A DNA stretch of 64,000 nt from positions 434,001 through 498,000 of the forward strand of contig JAOZHS010000002.1 of assembly GCA_026014745.1 (NCBI GenBank). The letters run 5' to 3'. A program made the position numbers and the translations under genes. Origin of the DNA: Candidatus Bathyarchaeota archaeon (lineage in GTDB: Archaea; Thermoproteota; Bathyarchaeia; Bathyarchaeales; Bathycorpusculaceae). Below, piece by piece: positions 8,804-19,805 of this stretch. Position 1 is the first letter of the stretch, and the number at the start of each line of letters is the position of its first letter. The notes below the pieces were generated by a model. The model was not told where the DNA came from. It worked only from the letters and a program-made list of their open reading frames with translations, and ran no database searches.

Positions 8804-10681
8804 TTAACGGTAGACTGCCGTTACTGTGCTTGTTGCTGTGAAACTTGTGTATTGTGTGCCGCCCGAGTAGGTGCCGCCAGTGTATAAGCCGTCTTGAGGT
8901 GTGCCTGTTGAGCTGCCGCCTATGTAGACGTTGTATGTTGTGCCTGTGTTCATTGCGGGGGAACAGACGACTATGGATTGATAGACTTTGGTTGGTTTGA
9001 AGGTGACGATGTTGCTGCCAGATGAGCTTTCGATGTGGATCAATGTGCCAGCTGAGTAGCTGTTTCTAAAGTTGACAAGCACTGAGCACTGTGTGGAGGT
9101 ACTGCTTAGGGCTTGAGCCATGCCTGAACTGCCAGCTGCGACCAAGTAGCCTCCCGTCATCTTGAAGGAGCTGAAGTCTAGTGCGCCGTTGCCGTTGTCG
9201 GTTGGTCCGTTTACGAGAACGGTTCCAGCCGTCATGGTTACTGCGCCGTTAACGTCTATGCCGTCTCCACCAGCATCCACGTATATGTAGCCGCCGTTTA
9301 TGTAGAGTGCACAGTTGCCGCTGTTCGTGAAACCGTCTCCGCCACCTGGACCACCCATTCCTGGGCCTGGCTGGGTTCCAGAGTTGTCGTTGCCTCCTGC
9401 GCCGTTTATGCCGTCGTCGCTTGCGATTAAGTGGATGTTTCCGCCGTTTATGGTGATGATGACGCTTTCTATGCCTTCATAGGATTTTGCTATGTTAATG
9501 GTTCCGCCGTTGATTGTGATTGCTGAGTCTGCGTGTATAGCGTCGTCTCCTGTAGATATGGAAAATGTTCCGCCGCTGATGGTTACGGTTCCGTTTGAGT
9601 GGATGGCGTCATCTGCGGAGTTTAGGGTGAAGGTTCCGCTTGAAATCGTTACAGAGGATAGTCCTTTGATTGCTTTTGCAGATGTGCTAGTGCTGCCGCT
9701 GCTGCCTCCGGCGGTTGATGCCGTTATTTGTCCGCCAGTTATGGTAACGTCTGTTGCTGCTGATATTGCGTCGCCGTTGCTGCTGATTGCTAGGTTGCCG
9801 TTTTGGATGTCGATGTAGCCTCTTGTTGCGTTATCGGCGTTGTCTGATAGTAAACCGTTGTCGCTGCAGCTAATGGTGATTTTTCCGTCTTTGACTATGA
9901 CGTAGTCTTTTCCGCGTATGCCGTCATTGCCTGCGTTTACAGTGATTGTTCCACTTTTGAGGATTAATCCGTCTTTGCTTGTTATTCCATCATCTATGCC
10001 TTGGACTGTTAGGGCGCCTGTGCCGTAGATTGTGAGGTCGCTTGTGCAGTATATGGCTGCGTTGAGGTCTGTTGTGGTTGCGGTGCGGGTATCTTTTATC
10101 GTGTTTGTTGTTCCGTCGTCCAGTATTATGACTGTTTTTTTGGCGTCGACTATGTAGATGGGGGCGCTATTTGAGCAGGTGACATCGACGTTGCTTAAAA
10201 TGAGTTGAACGGTGCCTTTGTCTGCGCTGTTAACGATTATTTGTCCGTTTGTGAGGGTGCCGCTGATTTTGTATGCTCCCGCTGAGGTTATTGTTGCTGT
10301 TGAGCCATCGATGGTTACGGTGGATGCGTCGGCGGTTATTGAATTGGAATTTAGGGTTATGTTTACTACTTGGCTTTCGTCGTAGACGTAGTCTGCTGCG
10401 TCTTCGTGGTCTTCTTCATGTGTAGTCGTCGTAGTGGTGGTGTCGGTGCCTGAGGTTTGGCTACCGGTGTTTGAATTGGTCGTCGGCGTAGCTGTAGGCG
10501 TGGCTTGGGTTCCAGATTGGTCGGTGGTGCCTGTTGGCGTGGCGGTTGATTGATCTTGGTTGCCTGTTGAATCGGATTCGCCGTTGTTGCTGTTGGCAAA
10601 GGAGTTTACTAATTCGTAGGCTGCAATGGATAGTATTAGGCAAGCGCATACGGCAACTAATATCAATCGTGTTTTGTTCAT
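8804..10681 (-). CDS. Secreted right-handed beta-helix surface protein (DUF4353, Cthe_2159-like)
   Basis: A 625-residue protein with an N-terminal signal anchor (residues 4-28), then a Thr/Ser/Gln-rich linker to about residue 90. A long repetitive region of short strands follows, in which ITINGGTI, VTISGGTF and DGIDV-type motifs recur every 20-25 residues. This is the signature of a parallel beta-helix, as in DUF4353 carbohydrate-binding proteins related to Clostridium Cthe_2159. It would sit outside the cell and bind acidic or beta-linked polysaccharide. It converges on the VTC gene, and bacterial clusters often hold the same trio. ATG 10681 is chosen over GTG 10690 because the TATA-like box at 10711-10722 fits better. 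Confidence 0.82.
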   Translation of the reverse strand: MNKTRLILVAVCACLILSIAAYELVNSFANSNNGESDSTGNQDQSTATPTGTTDQSGTQATPTATPTTNSNTGSQTSGTDTTTTTTTHEEDHEDAADYVYDESQVVNITLNSNSITADASTVTIDGSTATITSAGAYKISGTLTNGQIIVNSADKGTVQLILSNVDVTCSNSAPIYIVDAKKTVIILDDGTTNTIKDTRTATTTDLNAAIYCTSDLTIYGTGALTVQGIDDGITSKDGLILKSGTITVNAGNDGIRGKDYVIVKDGKITISCSDNGLLSDNADNATRGYIDIQNGNLAISSNGDAISAATDVTITGGQITASTAGGSSGSTSTSAKAIKGLSSVTISSGTFTLNSADDAIHSNGTVTISGGTFSISTGDDAIHADSAITINGGTINIAKSYEGIESVIITINGGNIHLIASDDGINGAGGNDNSGTQPGPGMGGPGGGDGFTNSGNCALYINGGYIYVDAGGDGIDVNGAVTMTAGTVLVNGPTDNGNGALDFSSFKMTGGYLVAAGSSGMAQALSSTSTQCSVLVNFRNSYSAGTLIHIESSSGSNIVTFKPTKVYQSIVVCSPAMNTGTTYNVYIGGSSTGTPQDGLYTGGTYSGGTQYTSFTATSTVTAVYR

Positions 10682-10815
10682 TTGACTCACTAACCGACCT
10701 GTGGTTTGGAAAATATTAAAGCATTTTACAGGATTTTACCCAAATTATTACAGATTTAAGAAAGCCACAAACCGACAAATATGCGAGCGAGACAGCGCTT
10801 GAGCCAACTCGTTAT

Positions 10816-10824
10816 GCATATAAA
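10816..10824 (+). promoter_or_regulatory. TATA box of the cupin gene
   Basis: GCATATAAA. The predicted transcript start near 10845 falls after the upstream GTG (10844) and so supports the TTG start at 10871. Confidence 0.5.
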
Positions 10825-10870
10825 CCGCAATAACTCATAGATAGTGCCGAGGTTCTTGGAGGATAAAATA

Positions 10871-11236
10871 TTGAAGTATACCGTTTTGTTTATGGATATT
10901 GAAGGCGAGTCGCATTTTAAAGAGGAAACCGTAGAATTTGAGTCGGTTAATTTTGCGCCACCTGCCCCTGCCGTGGAACTCTCTAGCTTCTGTGATGCCC
11001 GCAAGATGGTTTTCTTTAAGATAGCCCAAGGTTGGTTTGGCGATTGGCACCCTGCACCTAAACGGCAATTCTTCTGTTGCCTAATCGGGGAGGTGGAATT
11101 GGCAACAAGCGACGGTGAAAAACGCTTCTTCAAGGCGGGTGACGTTTTTCTTTTGGAAGATACTGCGGGTAAGGGTCATCAAACTAGAGTTGTTGGGAAT
11201 CAGGATTATGTGGCGGCTATTGTACAGTTAGAGTAG
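10871..11236 (+). CDS. Cupin-fold protein
   Basis: A 121-residue single-domain cupin. The core has the WHPAPKRQFFCCLIGEVEL strand pair followed by GEKRFFKAGDVFLLED and GKGHQTRV, the usual two cupin motifs. The metal-binding residues are poor: one His per motif instead of the HxH...H set. The TTG start at 10871 was chosen because GGAGG at 10857-10861 is correctly spaced and the TATA box would start the message after the earlier GTG. The function is unknown. It is a single gene, 230 bp from the PolB2 operon. Confidence 0.8.
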   Translation: MKYTVLFMDIEGESHFKEETVEFESVNFAPPAPAVELSSFCDARKMVFFKIAQGWFGDWHPAPKRQFFCCLIGEVELATSDGEKRFFKAGDVFLLEDTAGKGHQTRVVGNQDYVAAIVQLE

Positions 11237-11406
11237 AAGTAGAGGGGTTACCAGCTAGTAATATTGGAAAAAAACCATGAGACGAAATTCCGATACCACT
11301 AGCCAGTAATATCGTTAATTGGGTGTAACCGCCTATTAAATTTTATCCATCCACATTCACTTACACGCCCCCCTCTCCACTCATCCCCAGCGTCGTTTGA
11401 AAAGCC
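11237..11406. other. Intergenic stretch with paired short repeats
   Basis: Contains two similar segments, CAGCTAGTAATATTGG (near 11252) and AGCCAGTAATATCGT (near 11301), and an inverted GGTTAC/GTAACC pair spanning them. No gene is visible. Confidence 0.4.
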
Positions 11407-11415
11407 CTTTTAAAA
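11407..11415 (+). promoter_or_regulatory. TATA box of the PolB2 operon
   Basis: CTTTTAAAA within CCCTTTTAAAAGC. The expected transcript start is near 11437, about 24 bp before the 16-codon leader ORF. Confidence 0.45.
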
Positions 11416-11460
11416 GCAATAAACACACCCTAAGCTTCCGCACAGAAAGGGAGAAGCAAC

Positions 11461-11511
11461 ATGACAAACAAACACTGCAAAGAAGGCTGCCCATATGGGG
11501 AAAACCGTTGA
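11461..11511 (+). CDS. Predicted 16-residue leader peptide of the PolB2 operon
   Basis: ATG preceded by AAAGGGAGAAGCAAC, a good ribosome site, opens a 16-codon frame that ends at TGA (11509-11511). The frame overlaps the start of the next gene by 17 bp. The peptide contains H5, C6 and C10 in an HCKEGC arrangement. It may simply couple translation to the downstream gene, or act as a metal- or redox-responsive leader. Very short ORFs occur by chance, so only the ribosome site and the overlap argue for it. Confidence 0.4.
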   Translation: MTNKHCKEGCPYGENR

Positions 11512-11758
11512 ATCCTACCGCATTGCCTTGGAGGAGGAAATCCGCCGCTGGAGAGGTTTCCAAAAAGCCCTGAGAACCGAAGACCGCGAAGCTTTTGAAG
11601 CCGTGATGGATGCCTGCCGAAGCTACGCGTCCGCGGCAAGCAACGCAACCCAACCCATCCTCTTTGAGCCCATGGTGATTTCGATTCTGGTAGCGCAACA
11701 AAAGAAAATCCAGCAGCTAGAGAAGAAAATAGATGCCCAACACGCCGCGTCAGGTTAG
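11495..11758 (+). CDS. Small helical protein encoded with PolB2
   Basis: An 87-residue, mostly helical protein of unknown function. It is rich in Glu, Arg, Ala and Gln, with a C-terminal coiled-coil-like QQKKIQQLEKKID. Its end overlaps the polymerase start by 26 bp, so the two are translationally coupled. It is therefore likely an accessory subunit or regulator of the polymerase (inference from context). ATG 11495 is used because no other start in the frame is as well placed. Confidence 0.75.
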   Translation: MGKTVESYRIALEEEIRRWRGFQKALRTEDREAFEAVMDACRSYASAASNATQPILFEPMVISILVAQQKKIQQLEKKIDAQHAASG

Positions 11759-14030
11759 GGGCTGGCTACTAGACGTTTACCCCTCGGAATCTGGCAAGGT
11801 CACTGTGTGGGTAATCGCCGAAACCGGGGAAAGAATCAAATTAACCGACAATTTCCAACCCGCCATCTACGTCTCCGCCAAACAAGAAGACATAGACCCC
11901 TTAATCTGCCAGTTAGCCGACAACCCCAAAATCGAAGCCCTAAAAATAGTCTACAAATACGCGCAACCCACGGACAGCCAGAAAAGTCGCGTCATCGAAG
12001 TAACCGTCAAAGACTGCCGACAAATCCCCGCCTTAACCACAGAAATCCTCCGCATAGGCCGCTATCTACGCTATGAACTGCACAACTGCGACCTCCACAG
12101 CGACCGCGCATACATGTTTAGCCACGACCTTTTCCCCCTCGCACACCTAGAAGTCACGGCGGGCAAAAGGGGGTTAAGCTACAGGCTGCTAGACTCAGTG
12201 GAAAGCATAGACTACGTTATTCCCCAACTGCGGGTCATCAAATTGGAGGTGGAGGTCATCAAGAAGCAACTGTTGCCTACGTTTGAGGATGAAATCCGCT
12301 GCATCCGCCTCAAAGGGGCAGGCCAAGAGGAAGTGGTGATTGATTATGGCGACGAAGCCACGAAGCTTTTGCAGTTTGTTTATGCCATAGACGAGTTTGA
12401 CCCCGACATAATCGTGACGAGCGGCGGCGACGCCTACCTATTTGGCTACCTCCTAAACCGAGCCCACATAAACGACATCGCAGCCGAATTTAACCTCAAC
12501 AGAGACAAAACCCGCCTAACCCAAAAACCCGCTGGAGCAGGGAGGAGCTACATGTCATATGGGCATACGTTCTATCGGGCAAGCATGATGCGCCTCTACG
12601 GCAGAATACACGTGGACGAAAACAACACCTTCGTCATGAGTGAATCAGGCTTTGACGGCTACGTCGAGATAGCACGCACCTGCAGAGCCCCCCTCCACAC
12701 AGCAGCCAGATTCTCGATTGGGTCTAGCATGTCCTCGATACAATTCTATCAAGCCATCAAGGATGATTTTCTGTTACCGCGGAACAAAAAAATCCCTGAA
12801 GCCTTCAAATCCGCCAGTGACCTGCTGGTAGGCGACCGAGGAGGATTCGTCTTTGAACCCCGCGTAGGCATCCACGACTCAGTGGGGGAACTGGATTTTT
12901 CCTCGATGTACCCATCTTTGATGTACAAGTATAACATTTCCGCCGAAACCGTACTCTGCAAATGCTGCCCCGACTCACCCATCCGCATTCCAGACCTCAA
13001 CTACCACATCTGCACCAAACGACTCGGCATGGTTCCCAAAACCGTCAACTTAGCCCTAACCAAACGACTAACCTACAAACGCCTCAAAAACGAAGCCACA
13101 GACGAACGCCTCAAACAGATGTATGATAGCCGCCAAACCGCTTTGAAATGGATACTGGTGACATGTTTTGGCTATTTGGGGTTTAAGAACTCCAAATTCG
13201 GCACCGTCGATGGACATATCGGCGTCTGCGCGTTTGCCCGAGAAGCCTTCCTAAAAGCGGCGCACCTCGCAGAAGACCACGGTTTCGAGGTCATTCATGG
13301 CATTGTGGATTCGCTGTGGCTAAAAAAACCCAACGCCACCCCCCAAGACTATCAACACCTCTGCAAAGCAATAACCGACGAAATCGGAATCCCCATCAAC
13401 TTTGAGGGAATATATCGATGGATCGCGTTTTTACCCTCTAAGCTGCACCCTAAGATAGGGGTTTTGAACCGCTATTTTGGCGTGTTTGATGATGGCAAAC
13501 TCAAAGTCCGCGGCTTAGAGGTCCGCCGTAGTGATACGCCCAAATTTGTTTATGACGCACAGATGGAGATGATGAAGGCTTTAGCTTCCGCCCGCAACAA
13601 CCAAGAATTCACCGAAAAAATCCCCGCAGCGCTACAGGTTGTTAGGGCGTATCGGCAGCGGCTAATCGACGGCGACATTGCCTTGGGCGATTTGATTGTT
13701 ACGCGTCATCTCTCCAAAAACCCCGACGAATACAAGCAAAAGGTAAGCCAACTTATCGCCGCAGAACAACTCCAACAGCAAGGAGCCCCCGCACACGCAG
13801 GCAACAACGTCGCGTTTCTCTTCACGGACACAAAAAACAGGCGTCCCAGCCGACGGGTACGGGCAGAAAAACTCCTCCAAAACGGCGTCAACGCGGATGT
13901 TGAGAGGTATTTGTCGCTGCTTTATGCCTCAGCTGAAACGCTGCTTAGCGTGAAGGGCTACACCGCAAAGAAGGTACAAGACGCAGTTGAGGGTTACGCG
14001 GAGGATACATTAGCGAAATATCTGCGGTAA
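11733..14030 (+). CDS. PolB2-type family B DNA polymerase, exonuclease-inactivated
   Basis: A 765-residue member of DNA polymerase family B. The proofreading site is lost: Exo I reads LEVE near residues 171-174 instead of DIE, and Exo II is FDPDIIVTSGGD (222-233). Polymerase motif A is intact (ELDFSSMYPS, 386-395). Motif B reads RQTALKWILVTCFGYLG (467-483), without the usual Asn-Ser. Motif C is HGIVDSLW (522-529), keeping one of the two Asp of YGDTDS. These changes are those described for archaeal PolB2, once thought inactive and now linked to damage bypass. It lies in an operon with the 87-residue protein. Confidence 0.87.
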   Translation: MPNTPRQVRGWLLDVYPSESGKVTVWVIAETGERIKLTDNFQPAIYVSAKQEDIDPLICQLADNPKIEALKIVYKYAQPTDSQKSRVIEVTVKDCRQIPALTTEILRIGRYLRYELHNCDLHSDRAYMFSHDLFPLAHLEVTAGKRGLSYRLLDSVESIDYVIPQLRVIKLEVEVIKKQLLPTFEDEIRCIRLKGAGQEEVVIDYGDEATKLLQFVYAIDEFDPDIIVTSGGDAYLFGYLLNRAHINDIAAEFNLNRDKTRLTQKPAGAGRSYMSYGHTFYRASMMRLYGRIHVDENNTFVMSESGFDGYVEIARTCRAPLHTAARFSIGSSMSSIQFYQAIKDDFLLPRNKKIPEAFKSASDLLVGDRGGFVFEPRVGIHDSVGELDFSSMYPSLMYKYNISAETVLCKCCPDSPIRIPDLNYHICTKRLGMVPKTVNLALTKRLTYKRLKNEATDERLKQMYDSRQTALKWILVTCFGYLGFKNSKFGTVDGHIGVCAFAREAFLKAAHLAEDHGFEVIHGIVDSLWLKKPNATPQDYQHLCKAITDEIGIPINFEGIYRWIAFLPSKLHPKIGVLNRYFGVFDDGKLKVRGLEVRRSDTPKFVYDAQMEMMKALASARNNQEFTEKIPAALQVVRAYRQRLIDGDIALGDLIVTRHLSKNPDEYKQKVSQLIAAEQLQQQGAPAHAGNNVAFLFTDTKNRRPSRRVRAEKLLQNGVNADVERYLSLLYASAETLLSVKGYTAKKVQDAVEGYAEDTLAKYLR

Positions 14031-14054
14031 CGCAAGGGTTTGAAAAACGGGTTA

Positions 14055-15188
14055 TCAGCCAAGAGCATTTGAAGCATTGTTTTTCTTCTTTAAAGCAACC
14101 GCAAAAACCGCAAGCAACATTGACGCGATTGCCACGCCTGCAATGATTTCTATAAAGAGGTGATTGTTGTCAGGGTATGTTTCGATGGGGGGTTGGCTGT
14201 CAGATGGTGTTTCGGGGGGTAAAGGGGTTGCTGTTTGGGTGTTATTGGAACCTATGCTTTCATTTTGAAGTGCGCCAGCGATAGTTGTTTCGTGGAGGTA
14301 GTTGATTTCGCCTGTATCAGCCCATAACCTAACACGAATGCCAGTAACCATGCCAGGATAAACTGTGTCAAGAGGCAAAACAACTTCCCATTGAGGATAC
14401 AACGCGTTGTCTTTGGGTTGCATAGTTAACTCGGCATAGCGCCATCTAGTTGTTTCGTCGACAGTCAAGTTATTAACAATTGAGCCGCCTATAGCATAAG
14501 AGTAGTTTTTTGCGCTCTCTTTGGCTAGGTTTACAGCCTGCTCTTCAGAAACAAACATATCAACACTCCCTATAGGGTACTGGCGCCAATTATCACTAAA
14601 CAACTTCAAAGTTCCGTTTCGAAAGACCAGAGTTATTTGATTGTAGGTGTTATGAATGCCGTTAGGCGCGTCCATCCACTCAAACCGCTCAGAAGCGTCT
14701 CTAACTATGGTCAGTCTTACATCGTTGGATGTGATTGTTAGAGGCTTTATTTCCGTGATGTTGTTGAGCATATTTAGCAGCGGTTGAAGATATCCAGCTT
14801 TTGATTCGCTTTGATATCTATCCATAAAGCGTTTGGCTAAATCAAGAGTATCTGTGTTAGGTCGAGTGAGAACTGGCAAACCATCAATCGGGGTTATATT
14901 GCACCAAATCATAGCGTCATTTTTGAAGATGAAAGTACAGTCAATTTTGCTCTCTTCTGAGTTTAATTCATATAGCAATATAATCTCCGTAATACCCTGC
15001 TCATCCACAGATTCTTTCTGTGATTTTAGATGGAACTCATATTTCGCGACATCAAGTTCAACCACATTTTCCAGAAATGCCCTTGCGGTTTCCTCTTTAG
15101 TTACGTTAGCTGAACAAGAGGCTGGCACCTGAACAAGTGCAACCACAAAGAGCGCAACGATTATCAGGCCAAAGACAGTTTTGCGCAA
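14055..15188 (-). CDS. Secreted, C-terminally anchored protein, paralogue of 29899-31017
   Basis: A 377-residue protein with a signal peptide (residues 1-26) and a single C-terminal membrane helix (about 345-367) before a short Lys/Asn tail, so the body faces outward. Function is unknown. The second half contains YPQWEVVLPL and RVRLWADTGEI, matching YPIWIVDLPL and EVMLWADSGDV in the protein at 29899-31017. A Ser/Thr/Pro linker precedes the anchor. It is a single gene, with a TATA-like AAATATTTAAT at 15222-15232 on the same strand. A PepSY-like fold for the repeats is only a guess. Confidence 0.8.
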   Translation of the reverse strand: MRKTVFGLIIVALFVVALVQVPASCSANVTKEETARAFLENVVELDVAKYEFHLKSQKESVDEQGITEIILLYELNSEESKIDCTFIFKNDAMIWCNITPIDGLPVLTRPNTDTLDLAKRFMDRYQSESKAGYLQPLLNMLNNITEIKPLTITSNDVRLTIVRDASERFEWMDAPNGIHNTYNQITLVFRNGTLKLFSDNWRQYPIGSVDMFVSEEQAVNLAKESAKNYSYAIGGSIVNNLTVDETTRWRYAELTMQPKDNALYPQWEVVLPLDTVYPGMVTGIRVRLWADTGEINYLHETTIAGALQNESIGSNNTQTATPLPPETPSDSQPPIETYPDNNHLFIEIIAGVAIASMLLAVFAVALKKKNNASNALG

Positions 15189-15286
15189 AGCAACAGCCGA
15201 GAAAGTATCACCTTTTCAAATTAAATATTTTACGCGAAAAACTAAGAAAAATCAAAACGATGACAAACCACATCCACTAAAAAAAC

Positions 15287-15341
15287 CCTAAGGAGGGTAG
15301 GTCCGTATTGGCGCAGAAACAGTCTATCAGCATGTTGAAAA
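15287..15341 (+). repeat. Copy 1 of a 55-nt conserved element
   Basis: This stretch matches the reverse complement of 27443-27497 at 47 of 55 positions with no gap. Shared blocks include GGGTAGGTC, CGCAGAAACAG and AGCATGTTGAAAA. It lies about 180 nt past the 23S 3' end, on the strand opposite to the rRNA. On the rRNA strand, the left edge reads ACCCT-CCTT-AGGGT followed by T7, a possible terminator for the 23S transcript. Confidence 0.7.
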
Positions 15342-15439
15342 AAAGCAATTAAAGGAGAGGGTAGGGTCTCTGAGGTACTCTATCTTCAAAAACAGACAAA
15401 CATAAACAAAACAACAAAAAATTGCCAAAAATAGGTTAG

Positions 15440-15514
15440 CCATGCATAGGTCAAACATACAGCGAGCCTCACTCATCGAAACTTTTGTTTCAGCCAAATA
15501 TCGCTCAGACACTA
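15440..15514 (-). other. 3' arm of the pre-23S processing stem
   Basis: Four segments pair with the 23S leader: 15440-15460 with 18616-18636 (21 bp, perfect), 15470-15482 with 18587-18600 (imperfect), 15493-15498 with 18566-18571 (6 bp) and 15506-15514 with 18557-18565 (9 bp). In archaea such stems enclose the rRNA and are cut by the splicing endonuclease. Confidence 0.85.
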
Positions 15515-15524
15515 TATTGACTCG

Positions 15525-18556
<3,032 letters not shown>

Positions 18557-18636
18557 TAGTGTCTGTTTGGCGTTTGGTGAAACATTGTTTCGTTGTAGTG
18601 TATTGGCGTCGTTGTGTATGTTTGACCTATGCATGG
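18557..18636 (-). other. 5' arm of the pre-23S processing stem
   Basis: Complement of 15440-15514; the outermost 21 bp (18616-18636) are perfect. It lies directly ahead of the mature 5' end. Confidence 0.85.
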
Positions 18637-18675
18637 TGTCATTTTAAGCGCCAGTAGCGCCCATTCACCGCTTCA

Positions 18676-18700
18676 CCCCACATCGTGTTCTGGTGTGGGG
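18676..18700 (-). other. Hairpin in the 23S leader
   Basis: CCCCACA (18676-18682) and TGTGGGG (18694-18700) form a perfect 7-bp stem with an 11-nt loop, inside the predicted leader between the promoter and the processing stem. Confidence 0.6.
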
Positions 18701-18757
18701 CTGCATCCTTTAATGGCATAACCCATTTTTTGCTGAATTGCATTAGAAGCGAGGTCG

Positions 18758-18767
18758 TTTAATATAA
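18758..18767 (-). promoter_or_regulatory. TATA box of the 23S transcript
   Basis: Minus-strand TTATATTAAA. The predicted start near 18733 gives a leader of about 175 nt containing the hairpin and the processing stem. Confidence 0.55.
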
Positions 18768-18860
18768 GCATATCGTTGCGGTTTCTGGTTGTCGTTCGGC
18801 GAGTCGTCGGCTGGTAGCTTCTTCTTCCAATGCAATCTTGGCTCAACATTCCAGGTCAGG

Positions 18861-18900
18861 GTTGCTGAGTTGCACCCGATAGGGAACTTATCTTAGCAAC
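18861..18900. other. Hairpin upstream of the 23S promoter
   Basis: GTTGCTGAG (18861-18869) pairs over 9 positions with CTTAGCAAC (18892-18900), one of them G-U. An inner GATA/TATC pair lies between them. A TATA-like TTATATGATG near 18905-18914 on the minus strand could start a small RNA through it. Confidence 0.35.
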
Positions 18901-19168
18901 ATCCCATCATATAAGAGTGTCGCTACATATGGAACAACAGCTACAAAAATTGTAACAATTACGACCCACATATCCAGAAAGAGCCGAGCAACCCCTTTGC
19001 CCATTCCAACAAGTTAACGCCCATCCCCGCGCGCGCAAAGTTACCTTTTACATCAGACACAGAAAAGCAACCAAACATGAAAAAATACCCACAGAAAACT
19101 GCGGCGCAACAAAATAAATCGACATTGAGGTCAAATTATTTGGATACAGGCTTCTAAACAGTTACGCC
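18901..19168. other. Intergenic, no gene seen
   Basis: Mixed AT-rich sequence with one short palindrome (AATTGT-A-ACAATT, 18948-18960). I see no tRNA, 5S RNA or coding frame. Confidence 0.5.
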
Positions 19169-19176
19169 TTATATAC
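19169..19176 (+). promoter_or_regulatory. TATA box upstream of tRNA-Thr
   Basis: TTATATAC. The predicted transcript start near 19197 is about 95 nt before the tRNA. A weaker TTTTATTT at 19243-19250 is better spaced for the tRNA itself, so this box may serve the leader segment 19197-19260. Confidence 0.4.
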
Positions 19177-19292
19177 TTTAGATAATGGAGGGGTAGGTCT
19201 TTGGGGTCTCCAATCAGGTAACTATGTTTTGGAGCAGTAACTTTTATTTGGGCAAAGTTTTATGTGATGGGTGTATCTGGGTGAATTTGGGT

Positions 19293-19369
19293 GCCTCGAT
19301 AGCTCAGCCCAGTAGAGCGGCTGCCTTGTAAGCAGCAGGCCGCGGGAGCAAGGCCCGCTCGAGGCTCCA
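19293..19369 (+). tRNA. tRNA-Thr (anticodon TGT) with encoded CCA
   Basis: Full cloverleaf: acceptor GCCTCGA/TCGAGGC, D-stem GCTC/GAGC, anticodon stem GCTGC/GCAGC with loop CTTGTAA, T-stem GCGGG/CCCGC, discriminator T, then CCA. The anticodon TGT reads ACA (Thr). Two elbow positions are abnormal. The T-loop is AGCAAGG instead of TTCRANN, so positions 54 and 55 are A and G, and the D-loop has A where G18 is expected. All stems are perfect, so decay is not obvious. G19 and C56 are kept. Confidence 0.85.
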
Positions 19370-19805
19370 AAAATTTTAGATAAAGAAAAGTGGGTTGTTG
19401 CTTGAAACGCAACCAACGCCGCGCATACCACAACCTAACGTGCGTTTTTCGCCAACATGTTTGGGTCTTTGGTGTTTCTATGTTGTGTCCTATAGGGGGT
19501 AGGTGAGGTGCCCGCTTGCATTGTGCTGTCTTTGCCTTCGATGCTTTCTTGTGGATTCTTTGAAAGATTCTGCATACACTCACATGCACATCCTGACTGA
19601 TTCAACATGGAACTATGGACCGCGTGTGAAGAAAAACAGTTACGCCACACCGAAACAACCGCAGAAAAACGTTGCAACCAACAAAAGCAGCCGCAGACGC
19701 AAGCTATCTTGTGGAAATTCCTAAACCGCAACACCCACACAAAGAGAGAAAAACCGATTTTACCCTTTGAATAATCGGAGAGGGTAGCTGCAGAGAAACG
19801 TGGTT
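19370..19805. other. Intergenic, no gene seen
   Basis: About 435 bp between tRNA-Thr and the winged-helix gene. Near 19780-19810 it has AGGGTAG followed by GCAGAGAAAC, weakly recalling the 55-nt element. No convincing RNA or protein gene. Confidence 0.4.

Larger units (their letters stand above)
15189..15524. other. Gap between secreted protein and 23S 3' end
   Basis: Holds the promoter of the minus-strand secreted protein, one copy of a 55-nt element (15287-15341) and the 3' arm of the pre-23S processing stem (15440-15514). No protein gene is credible here. Confidence 0.7.

Noticed and set aside
10366-10649. Minus-strand frames rich in Pro/Thr within the beta-helix gene
   Set aside because: They are alternative frames of the Thr/Ser-rich linker and not independent genes.
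18557-19292. 16S rRNA, tRNA-Ala or 5S rRNA upstream of 23S
   Set aside because: None of the conserved 16S 3' end, tRNA or 5S patterns occur there.
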